This document shows positions 1 to 8,328 of a stretch of 64,000 nucleotides of DNA, piece after piece. The stretch is from positions 186,001 through 250,000 of the forward strand of contig JAZRMW010000063.1 in NCBI GenBank assembly GCA_045647865.1, in the 5' to 3' direction. The translations under genes and the position numbers were made by a program. Position 1 is the stretch's first letter. Each line of letters begins with the position of its first letter. Under the pieces are notes generated by a model. That model saw only the letters and a list, made by a program, of their open reading frames with translations, was not told the origin of the DNA and did no database searches. The stretch comes from Phocaeicola_A sp045647865 (lineage in GTDB: Bacteria > Bacteroidota > Bacteroidia > Bacteroidales > Bacteroidaceae).

Positions 1-36
1 CAACAGGCAAGCCACCAGTCCTATAAATTGTCTCAT
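1..36 (-). CDS. Start of a third secreted protein of the foldase operon (partial)
   Basis: An ATG on the minus strand at 36-34 opens a frame that stays open to the window edge and reads MRQFIGLVACLL, the start of a signal peptide. It lies 36 bases downstream of the lipoprotein gene ending at 73, in the same direction. In Bacteroidales, parvulin-like genes often occur as two or three in a row, so another periplasmic peptidyl-prolyl isomerase is the best guess. This is inference from context; only 12 codons are visible. Confidence 0.5.
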   Translation of the reverse strand, partial: MRQFIGLVACLL

Positions 37-72
37 ATTTTTTTATCGTAAGATGATTCTTTATATATGTTT

Positions 73-933
73 TTAATAATACAGGATACGTCCCTTCTCT
101 TGTGCTTCATTATAGAGTTCGTTCCGCACCTGCCGCATGAAATCCACACGTTTGATATTCATCAGCATTTCGCGAATCTCACCTTCGGCATAATCCAAAG
201 GCATCGGATCACCGACAGAAAGCACACTATCAACATGCAAGAAATGATAAAAAGCCGTATCCTTCAATTCCAAATGCGGATTAGCAGTGACATATCCAAC
301 CGGATTGGATACGTTCAACGGCAATTTTGTAATCACCTCTTCCAAAGGCATCCACTTGTCATAGAAATACAGATAGTCAGCAGCATGTTCGAAACTGTAC
401 TTTTCAAGCTGTTCCAACACCTCATCCTCCCGTTGGGTGTACCACTTACGCACATTCTTCACTCCGGCATCTGCCAAAGGAATCTTGACATACACCCCTT
501 TGACCAAGGGACGTTCCAACAGGAACTGACTGATATGCGTCTGGTAAAAACTGTCTATTTGAGTCGGTGTAATCTCATTCCCCAACTGTTGTTCCATCAA
601 GCGCTGTTGATACAGATGAAGCACCAAAGCACGACGATAGGCTGCGACCAAAGCTTCCACTTCGGAATCACCCTCAACATTCCGTTGCGCTTTATTCTGC
701 AACAAGACGTCCTCTATCCAGTTTCTAATGTAATTTTCCGCAAAGAGTACACTGTCGTCACGAGAAACTCCCAAAGGTATTACCCGTTCCAAATCTTCGG
801 CATACAAGGTCTGGCCGACAACCTCCACCAAAGGGGTACGACCACCATGATTGATGCGCTGATGACAGCCTGCCAATACAAGCGCCACCCCCATCACCAA
901 CAGACGATATACCGAGAATCTGAATCGAGACAT
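73..933 (-). CDS. Periplasmic SurA/parvulin-like lipoprotein
   Basis: 286-aa predicted lipoprotein: a signal peptide ends in a lipobox (LVLAGC, Cys about residue 22). The body is helical and charged, with a SurA-N-like segment of the pattern ITPTQIDSFY and then a stretch in the position of a rotamase domain that lacks a convincing parvulin signature. It starts 5 bases after the stop of the upstream PpiC gene, so the two are almost certainly co-transcribed and translationally close. The likely role is a chaperone for outer-membrane or secreted proteins in the periplasm, perhaps without isomerase activity. Family assignment rests on operon context and weak motif resemblance. It could also be a lipoprotein of unrelated function. 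Confidence 0.7.
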   Translation of the reverse strand: MSRFRFSVYRLLVMGVALVLAGCHQRINHGGRTPLVEVVGQTLYAEDLERVIPLGVSRDDSVLFAENYIRNWIEDVLLQNKAQRNVEGDSEVEALVAAYRRALVLHLYQQRLMEQQLGNEITPTQIDSFYQTHISQFLLERPLVKGVYVKIPLADAGVKNVRKWYTQREDEVLEQLEKYSFEHAADYLYFYDKWMPLEEVITKLPLNVSNPVGYVTANPHLELKDTAFYHFLHVDSVLSVGDPMPLDYAEGEIREMLMNIKRVDFMRQVRNELYNEAQEKGRILYY

Positions 934-938
934 GCTAT

Positions 939-2369
939 TTAATGATTATTCACCGTCTTCAGCACCTCTTCGTATATCTCAACAGGATACTTGGCTCTGA
1001 GTTTCTCAATCCAACGGATTTCCAATTCCTTCTGATAGTCTGCGGTCAACGGACCACGCACATCGCGATGACTTCCCGGATATTTCTTCTGAACCTTACC
1101 AATATATGCGGCATACGGATACTCCTTCTTAGGAGCACCGGCACCTTGCTTGAAGACCAGACTATCCACATTGGCATTCTGTCCGATTTTGAAAAGTCCC
1201 TTCTCCATAAATGCCAACTTCAAGGAATCCTGATTCAACTCCTTGCGTACATACGTTCCCCACTGACTGTCATCCATTTTCTTCAGGGCCTTTATCGCTG
1301 AAGCCAACATCTCCGGAGTGGTACAATGCAATATTGCCCCTTTGAAACGGGGGGTATCCCAAGCATACTTTTTCTTGTTCTTCTTGAAGAACTTCTCCAG
1401 TCCCTTATCATCCTGTGCGGCCTTCTCCCACACTTCGCGGTTACTCACTTCGAAAAGCAGCAGACCATCGTAATACTCCTGCATCAAGTGACGGAATTCG
1501 GGATATTTCTTCTCCAGTTCCTTTTCTTCGTAAGTCAAGACGTCTTCGCGCTTCACCTTGCCTCCATACTGTTTGTACAGCGCGTCAATCTTCACCTCTA
1601 TAGCTTTCTGGCGTACACCACGCTGCTCCAGGAAGCGATGAATATCAGCTCTGTGGAACGAATAGGGTTCAAACTGTTTCTTGTCCAACAACTTCACCAC
1701 ATGCACACCGGCCGGTGAAAGAAATGGTTTGGACAATTCGCCCACCTTCAGCGAATAAGCGACATTGGCATACTCGGGATATACCTGCTTGGCATAGAGC
1801 CAAGGCAACTGGCCACCCTGACGGGCACTTCCCGGATCCTGTGAAAACTTGGTAGCCAACTCCGTAAAATCTGCTCCACCCAACAAAGCCTTGTAGATAG
1901 AGTCCATACGGGCCATTGTTGTTTTCTGTACCGTTTCATCCGCATTCTGAGGAATCATTAACAAGATGTGTGAAGTCAGCACCAATCCATCCGGGCCGAT
2001 ATTGGCCACCGTATTATCATACACCTGACGTGCCTGAGTCTCTATCCATGCTGTATCCACCAGATACTCCTGTGCCTGTTGGGCACGATACCCCTTCAGC
2101 TCATTCTTGAACGAAGTCAATGTATCCAGTTTCTGGTCCTCAGCCTCAGCCACCTTCAATTTAAAATCAACAAACAGTTGCACATACTCGTCCAACGTCT
2201 TCTTGTCCAACGTCTGTTCACTGTTATTCTTATTGTATGAATATTCAAATTCCGAGCGAGTCACCTCCTTGCCATTGATTTTCATCACTACAGGGTCAGC
2301 AACCTGCTGTGCCATCGCTCCCATTCCCAACACCATTACGGCCCATGCCGCCAATGTTCTCTTCTTCAT
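939..2369 (-). CDS. Periplasmic peptidyl-prolyl cis-trans isomerase (PpiC/parvulin type)
   Basis: 476-aa secreted protein with a clear signal peptide (cleavage after GMGAMA, about residue 20). An N-terminal SurA-like helical region (residues 25-120) is followed by a parvulin rotamase domain at about 125-230, recognised by HILLMIP, FTELATKFSQDPGSA, GGQLPWL and GVHVVKLLDKK. The long C-terminal half may be a second, degenerate domain. Family knowledge: such enzymes catalyse proline isomerisation and chaperone outer-membrane proteins in the periplasm. It is the first gene of an operon with the lipoprotein at 73-933 and a third gene at the window edge. A -7-like TATCTTCG lies about 70 bases upstream of the start. 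Confidence 0.88.
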   Translation of the reverse strand: MKKRTLAAWAVMVLGMGAMAQQVADPVVMKINGKEVTRSEFEYSYNKNNSEQTLDKKTLDEYVQLFVDFKLKVAEAEDQKLDTLTSFKNELKGYRAQQAQEYLVDTAWIETQARQVYDNTVANIGPDGLVLTSHILLMIPQNADETVQKTTMARMDSIYKALLGGADFTELATKFSQDPGSARQGGQLPWLYAKQVYPEYANVAYSLKVGELSKPFLSPAGVHVVKLLDKKQFEPYSFHRADIHRFLEQRGVRQKAIEVKIDALYKQYGGKVKREDVLTYEEKELEKKYPEFRHLMQEYYDGLLLFEVSNREVWEKAAQDDKGLEKFFKKNKKKYAWDTPRFKGAILHCTTPEMLASAIKALKKMDDSQWGTYVRKELNQDSLKLAFMEKGLFKIGQNANVDSLVFKQGAGAPKKEYPYAAYIGKVQKKYPGSHRDVRGPLTADYQKELEIRWIEKLRAKYPVEIYEEVLKTVNNH

Positions 2370-2529
2370 TCTTTATATAATTATATTCTATTTGTAAGTA
2401 GATTAATATTCAAATTGCCTGCGAAGATACGCATAATTTACAGGAGAATAAGCAATCCATCATATTTTTTAAGTAATTTATCGTTTTTAGAAGCCGTTTT
2501 GAGTTTCTTACTCCCTTATTCAGAGGAAA

Positions 2530-2634
2530 TTTATCCCATGTCCAAGAAAATTCTATCCCGTGTCCGAGAAAAATCCATCAACTGACAGGCTCCTACGGGA
2601 CACGGGATAGAATCTTCCGGGACACGGGACAGAA
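2530..2634. repeat. Four-copy inverted/direct repeat downstream of the C10 protease
   Basis: Two forward copies of a 15-base unit (2530-2543, imperfect; 2551-2565 TTCTATCCCGTGTCC) are followed by two reverse-complement copies (2598-2612, perfect inverse; 2620-2634, one mismatch). The perfect pair can form a 15-bp stem around a 32-base loop in the transcript just past the protease stop codon. It may terminate transcription, protect the 3' end, or be a dispersed repeat. There is no U-run after the stem, so a simple intrinsic terminator is unlikely. Confidence 0.75.
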
Positions 2635-2639
2635 TCAGA

Positions 2640-5600
2640 TTATCTGACTATCATCTTCTCTCCATCTACGATATAGATTCCTTGAGGAAGTACATGCTCA
2701 AGTTCAGTTCTACGAATCTGACTCTTCAATAGTATGCCTTGGAGGGAATAGACATCGACTAATCTATCTACATCAACAGGTTCAATATGAGCAGTTGGGT
2801 CATAAGCCGAAATACCACTGAAGCGGACATTATCAGCATTGACTATCTCACCAGTTTCCTGATTGATGAGTAGAACAACCAATTGTATATTCTCCTTATT
2901 ATCAATATTGTCAGGCAACGACAATGTATAGGAATATTCATAGTCTGTCATCCCCTTTGGTTGTACGGGCACACTACCCGGTTCACCATTCAATGTAGAA
3001 ATACTGCGTGCCACATGGTCGTGCAGGATAGATACAGCACCTGGTTCTTTCTCAAATCCGCCCATCTCTTCACCGCCCGAGTAGTAGTTGGCCTGTGGAT
3101 AGGGTCCCACACCGCTTTCCGTCACGGCATACGCTATGCGGTATTCCTCCGTCATATCGAAGGCAAAACGACTAACGGTCTTTATCTGCACCTTAGTTTG
3201 TGCTTCGTCTGCCCATTGTGCCTCCATGTCGATACGGGCCACAGCCTGATTCACCTCCTGCTGATAGAATTTCTCCAAATCAGCGGCATTAGGATCGAAG
3301 TCGTACTTACGGTTCATCGTACATGCAGGGAATCCGCCGAAACGCCAATTTAGTTCGCCATACGAAGAAGAATACATATTGTCATCGTGTACGGCAATGG
3401 GGATAAAGTTGTCAGGATGGTTCTGTAGCATGGTGCGCATACCTACGATACCGCGCGGACAATAGCCGCACCAGGTACCGGTACCTTCTTCTACGACCAC
3501 TTTGCGCTCATAGCGTTCGCTTTGACCTATCAAAGTGAATTGGGCATGACTGTCACTTTCGATACCATCGGGCCGGTCGCCTACCTTGCTCACCCATACA
3601 TCTACTTGATTCTTGCCTACACCCATTTCGGCTGTCACGGGAATCTCAAATTCATAGTGCCGCTTGGCCACCATCTGCAGGTCAAGGTGAGTAGTCACCG
3701 GTTCGCCACCATTGATGCTGTAGGCTATGTCGCAACCGTCAACCAGCCCGATAGTGCAGCTTTCCAGTTTACCCTTTATGCAGTGGCTGCCCTGCTCGTC
3801 GGCAGTCAACGTTGTTTCCGTCATGCGGATATTGGCAGGCAGGTTGTCGCCTTCAATGGTGTAGGCGATAGCGAGAGCACCTTCAGCATCGCTCCAAGGT
3901 TGCCAGTCAGAACCTTCCAATCCTCCCCAGTCAAACCAAAGTTTGCCTTCAGGAACCTGCATATTTGTATAATTGACACCTGTACTTGTGGATGAGTTCA
4001 TACCGATGAAGAGTTCTTCTTCGCCTGTAATGATATAAGGTGTATCAAACACCAATTTTCTCCAACCATCAAACGATGAAGTATGCATTGCCGTATATGC
4101 CACACGCTCACCATCGACACCCTTAGTGATAAAGGCAGACAATTCACTGTCTCCCCATGGATGAACACAAAAATGGACTGAAGTAATTTGGCATCCTGCA
4201 TAAGCTTTGGCCTCTTCTTTGGTCAACAATAGTCCAACTCCCAACTTAGGAGCATTCAGTCCCAAATTTTTCACATCATATCCAAAAGAATAATCCACGT
4301 CGATGGCTATTGTGGGTTCTATATCATCAACGACAGCAAATTGACGACCAATTTCAGCAAACCTGTCCATATAAGCTTGCTTCAAACCTTGGCAAACATG
4401 AATGACGCAATCATCTTTTACCCCTCCCCAAAAATCAACATTTGACAAACATTCGGGGGGATAGTATGAATGAAAATAAATTTTTTCTACCGTGCTGCAA
4501 AGTGCGGTTCCATAACTGCCGCCAGAATGAGACAAAAGAGTCAATGATTTGCATGGAACATTTAAATCATTGTAATCAACAACTGTACGAGGAATAACAA
4601 CCTCGTCAACTTGAACATTTCTAAAACACCACGAAGCCAACCTAGTAAGCGTAGAAGGGAAATCAGACTCTTTCAACGATGTGACAGTACTAGGTATTAT
4701 GCAAAGTGTGGTTTTTGCTTTATCATATAGCATTCCATTATACGAAGAAAAGTATTTGTTGTTTTCATCGACAGTGATGATTCCTAAAGAAGAACAACCA
4801 TGACACGGATTATGTCCATTCGAATACAAACCGCCTGGTATTGCTCCTGAAATTATCTTTTCAACCCCACTTCCGATATGGAGTTTCTTCAAATTAGTAC
4901 ATTCTGTAAAGGCCCATTCTTGAATATATGTAATGCTTTCAGAAACGATGAACTCCTCCAACTGTTGGGCATAACTAAATGCTCCATCCCCTATCACCGT
5001 CACCGCCTTGCCATGCAACGTCTCGGGTATAACGACTTTAGTAACAAGATTCTCCGTATAACCCCTCACCATATAGGTTTCACCGTCTTCGTTTAGAGCA
5101 TAGATTACACCCTGCTCGTCGGTGTATTCATCGGGCACATAATAAGTGACCTGATTGAATTGGCTCCATCCTGTTGCATTTTGATATACCGATTCACAAC
5201 CATAAGGTACGATAAGCTGTGCATGCTGATAGACTGCCGAAGAGAAGGCATCAGCGGGCAGAGCATACGGCTTTTCCAATAACATAGTGACAGAGGTCAG
5301 ATCTGTGACATCGGAGAAAGCACCAGAGGCAATGCCCGTGACGGAATAACCCATGATGGTATCAGAGATGGTAATGTCGGTATTATAAACTTTGCCATGC
5401 CCTATCACCGTAACAGACGAACTACCATCTGCAGCCAATTGATACTTCACACCTTGCTCATCGATATATACCTCCGGCAATTTTTCGTTGTAGAGTGTAT
5501 AATCCAAGAAAGTTTCGCCCAACCATTGTTCTGTATAAATGGCCAGAATGTTTTCACCTTGAACAAAGGCCTCTGTCGGAATTTGATAATTTGTGAGATT

Positions 5601-8054
5601 AGGATTCCAATTTATTTCAGACATAACAAGGTGGCCGTTCAGATAAATCCAAACGGCATCATCATGTCCTATACTGAGAGTAAACACACCTTGCGGTTTG
5701 TCTTCCAAATGGAACTTGCGACGTAACTCAAAACAGTTGTCTGTACCTGTCCACTCGTAATTGATAACAGGATAACTATATCCACCAACCATAGGACCTG
5801 TCAGGGTAGGCCATGAAGAATCATCATAATCCAACTCTTTCCAATTACGTCCGTTTGCATCCAATGCAGGTTCGGTATGATTGTTCAGAGATTCCGTAAA
5901 GCGATATTTTGACTCCCAAGCTTGTTCTGTACCAAGAGGCAATATGGTTGTGAGGACGATTTTATACTTCTCGGATTCCTCCACCGCATTCTTTATCTCT
6001 ACCTGTACCGTCTCCGAGACATCCTCCACTGGTTCCAATCGGAACTGATTGCCATCATCCACTGTATTCCAGCTATTAATGACCAACCCTGGTTCGTAGC
6101 CTTCATAGACATTGAGCCAAAGGTCGCCAAACCTGATGATGAACGGATAGTCGGCATTACCCATGCTATTCAGCGCCACTTTGAAGGGAGTTGCACCCAA
6201 CAGTGCATAACGGTCTCCTTCAGAAGTGTTGTCGTCAAGGGCAACGAACATTCTGTTTTCCAAATTGTAGAGGTAGAACTTGTCATTGTATTTATAGAAC
6301 ACAAACTTCTGTGCCTCCAGAGTGATGTCCTCGCGACTGGTGGCAACCAGACGGTTGTTCTGTATGCCCAATGTACCGCGTGCACATCGCACAGTGTAAG
6401 CCTTGCCATTACTGATTTGGTTGATGGTGGTCGGTACACCTTCGAAGTTATCATCTTCTCCCTCATCGCTGGCAGTTCCGAGTGTATATTTCCCGTCAGC
6501 CACCGTCAGTTCGTAATAGTCATATCGGTTGGGTACATCAGTAACAAGAGTCCTCACCCGTCCCCATTGCTCATATCCGCTTTGGCGCACACCGATGTAG
6601 AGACGGTAATCTCCGTCTTCAATGTCAGCAGGAAGCGAAGCGGTCAGAGGAATGCTTTCTATGTAACTGTTCTGTGGCAACCCACTCGGAATATTGATAA
6701 ACAGAGGCGATCCAAACATAGCTATAGTCCTTTCACCATCCGCATCAGTCAGCATCAGTTGGACATAGCCTTTGAAACTGAGATACCGCATATTAATAAA
6801 ATTCTTCAGATTCAGATTTATGGACGTATTCAAATCGAACGTACCGAGACCATTTGCAGAAGTCGTACTTTCTACTACAATATTAGTCGGGTCAGCCTCC
6901 TTCACTCCATCTTCGGGATAGATACCTATAATGGCTTGGCAATTGTAATTGTATTCACCAAAACCTCCACCTATGCCTGTATCCTCGGGCATCAGGTTGT
7001 AGAGGTTGTAGTATCCGTCGCACAATCCGCTCCATCCCCAATTAACATGAAAATTACCCTCCGTGTCAAGTCCGTCAAAAACAAAGGCATGTCCACCATA
7101 ACCGGTGTTGTCGAATCCACTGACCAAGACGGGACGACCATCAAGAAGTTCATCAACCAAAAGGCCGTGCCAAGTATCGCTGGAACAATCGCTACTACGC
7201 ACAATACGAATACCATCGTCATAACCAAAGTTTGTAATAAAGGCTTTTTCGGGTGAATTAGTTTCGGCTCCACTGGAGATTTCGCAATAGTCGGTAGTGA
7301 TGGCCGCTCCTGCATGAAACATCAATTGTGCCACAGCATGGGCTTGTTTGTCACTGTAAGTCCCATTATATGACTCTATCATATTGTCCCAGTCGTAAGC
7401 CGAAGCATTATCCATGTCTGCATGGACAGCATAACAATAAGTAGAAGTGGTATAATTGATATTTCCAACACCTTTTTGAGGATGTTTGTAATGAGCCATA
7501 ATTTGTGCCATGGCCGTAGCCGTACATCCCGTAACAGCACGAACTCCCGCTGATACTTCTGGACACAGATTATTGAAAGGTATTCCCTGATCCCATACAC
7601 GGCCACCCAACAAAGGAGCTACGGAAGTACTTTTTGTCTGCGCCAAAGCACTAACAGTCATTGCAGGGTGTCCATTGAGCAGAGCCGCATCCGCATGACA
7701 CTTTTCGAGGAACCAACGAAGGCCATCGGGAAGGTTGTTTGCATCAAAGTTGCTTTCTTCTGAATATCCAAGTACGGCAGGCATCCGTTTGTCACCGGAA
7801 ACAATTACAAATTGTTCACACTCACCATCCGCCGGAGCATAGATATAAAAAGCCTCACCACTTACTGACGAAGCCTCATCCAACACCTGTGACGAAGTCA
7901 TCTTCATCACCATGGGAACGGAAGCACGCGCTCCACTGCTCTTTATCACAGAATTGGCAATAGCATCCAATTCAGACATGCTTCTGGACTGTGCCATCAT
8001 CCATGTGACACCGAACATCCATAACAATACCAAAAGTTTAAAAATCTTTTTCAT
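2640..8054 (-). CDS. Giant secreted C10 (streptopain-type) cysteine protease with LRR and thioredoxin-like modules
   Basis: 1804 aa. Signal peptide (1-21) and a propeptide-like region (22-140) precede a C10 peptidase domain: Cys177 in VTGCTATAMAQ, His322 in GYGGHAFVFDG, and NWGWSG at 338-343. Beta-rich regions follow (about 390-720), then a galactose-binding-like domain (730-880), BspA-type LRR_5 repeats (about 890-1280), and an Omp28/thioredoxin-like domain with Cys1529-GY-Cys1532 near 1515-1720. The C-terminal tail ends in GIYIVDGEKMIVR and resembles a T9SS sorting domain. The family includes streptococcal SpeB and Bacteroides Bfp proteases. The predicted role is an extracellular or surface protease binding host or dietary protein. 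Both catalytic residues are present. Confidence 0.9.
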   Translation of the reverse strand: MKKIFKLLVLLWMFGVTWMMAQSRSMSELDAIANSVIKSSGARASVPMVMKMTSSQVLDEASSVSGEAFYIYAPADGECEQFVIVSGDKRMPAVLGYSEESNFDANNLPDGLRWFLEKCHADAALLNGHPAMTVSALAQTKSTSVAPLLGGRVWDQGIPFNNLCPEVSAGVRAVTGCTATAMAQIMAHYKHPQKGVGNINYTTSTYCYAVHADMDNASAYDWDNMIESYNGTYSDKQAHAVAQLMFHAGAAITTDYCEISSGAETNSPEKAFITNFGYDDGIRIVRSSDCSSDTWHGLLVDELLDGRPVLVSGFDNTGYGGHAFVFDGLDTEGNFHVNWGWSGLCDGYYNLYNLMPEDTGIGGGFGEYNYNCQAIIGIYPEDGVKEADPTNIVVESTTSANGLGTFDLNTSINLNLKNFINMRYLSFKGYVQLMLTDADGERTIAMFGSPLFINIPSGLPQNSYIESIPLTASLPADIEDGDYRLYIGVRQSGYEQWGRVRTLVTDVPNRYDYYELTVADGKYTLGTASDEGEDDNFEGVPTTINQISNGKAYTVRCARGTLGIQNNRLVATSREDITLEAQKFVFYKYNDKFYLYNLENRMFVALDDNTSEGDRYALLGATPFKVALNSMGNADYPFIIRFGDLWLNVYEGYEPGLVINSWNTVDDGNQFRLEPVEDVSETVQVEIKNAVEESEKYKIVLTTILPLGTEQAWESKYRFTESLNNHTEPALDANGRNWKELDYDDSSWPTLTGPMVGGYSYPVINYEWTGTDNCFELRRKFHLEDKPQGVFTLSIGHDDAVWIYLNGHLVMSEINWNPNLTNYQIPTEAFVQGENILAIYTEQWLGETFLDYTLYNEKLPEVYIDEQGVKYQLAADGSSSVTVIGHGKVYNTDITISDTIMGYSVTGIASGAFSDVTDLTSVTMLLEKPYALPADAFSSAVYQHAQLIVPYGCESVYQNATGWSQFNQVTYYVPDEYTDEQGVIYALNEDGETYMVRGYTENLVTKVVIPETLHGKAVTVIGDGAFSYAQQLEEFIVSESITYIQEWAFTECTNLKKLHIGSGVEKIISGAIPGGLYSNGHNPCHGCSSLGIITVDENNKYFSSYNGMLYDKAKTTLCIIPSTVTSLKESDFPSTLTRLASWCFRNVQVDEVVIPRTVVDYNDLNVPCKSLTLLSHSGGSYGTALCSTVEKIYFHSYYPPECLSNVDFWGGVKDDCVIHVCQGLKQAYMDRFAEIGRQFAVVDDIEPTIAIDVDYSFGYDVKNLGLNAPKLGVGLLLTKEEAKAYAGCQITSVHFCVHPWGDSELSAFITKGVDGERVAYTAMHTSSFDGWRKLVFDTPYIITGEEELFIGMNSSTSTGVNYTNMQVPEGKLWFDWGGLEGSDWQPWSDAEGALAIAYTIEGDNLPANIRMTETTLTADEQGSHCIKGKLESCTIGLVDGCDIAYSINGGEPVTTHLDLQMVAKRHYEFEIPVTAEMGVGKNQVDVWVSKVGDRPDGIESDSHAQFTLIGQSERYERKVVVEEGTGTWCGYCPRGIVGMRTMLQNHPDNFIPIAVHDDNMYSSSYGELNWRFGGFPACTMNRKYDFDPNAADLEKFYQQEVNQAVARIDMEAQWADEAQTKVQIKTVSRFAFDMTEEYRIAYAVTESGVGPYPQANYYSGGEEMGGFEKEPGAVSILHDHVARSISTLNGEPGSVPVQPKGMTDYEYSYTLSLPDNIDNKENIQLVVLLINQETGEIVNADNVRFSGISAYDPTAHIEPVDVDRLVDVYSLQGILLKSQIRRTELEHVLPQGIYIVDGEKMIVR

Positions 8055-8122
8055 ATATCGTTTTCTGTTACTAAATTACATACAAATCTCGAAAAAGCAT
8101 CCCAAAGGATGACTGAACGGCG

Positions 8123-8151
8123 CAAAGGTAACAAAATTTGTCAATAGCAAA
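8123..8151 (-). promoter_or_regulatory. Probable promoter of the large C10 protease
   Basis: On the minus strand a -7 box TACCTTTG (8130-8123) lies 69 bases upstream of the start. The nearest TTTG (8151-8148) is 17 bases away, short of the usual 19-21, so the -33 element is uncertain. Confidence 0.45.
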
Positions 8152-8213
8152 GAACGTTGGAACGTTTTTTCCAAGAAAGTGTATGATCTTTTTTAAATCA
8201 TTCTCAATCTTAT

Positions 8214-8254
8214 AAAAAAAGAATGCTAATCCTACCCTTGTAAGATTAGCATTC
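8214..8254 (-). terminator. Intrinsic terminator of the PL11 lyase gene
   Basis: On the minus strand, a perfect 11-bp stem GAATGCTAATC/GATTAGCATTC (8254-8244 with 8231-8221) around a 12-base loop is followed by seven T residues (8220-8214). It lies 75 bases past the lyase stop codon. Confidence 0.85.
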
Positions 8255-8328
8255 TTTCGTACATAAGAATGCATTGTTTGTGCATCTTTTCTGCTTGCCT
8301 ATTTTGTCTGAAGGCAATATTCGGTTGT

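Noticed and set aside
5922..7256. 444-codon plus-strand open frame
   Set aside because: Lies wholly antisense inside the C10 protease gene, with shadow-like composition and no start signals; the sense frame has clear domains.
8071..8274. 67-codon minus-strand frame between PL11 and the C10 protease
   Set aside because: It spans the PL11 terminator hairpin and the protease promoter, so it cannot be a stable gene.
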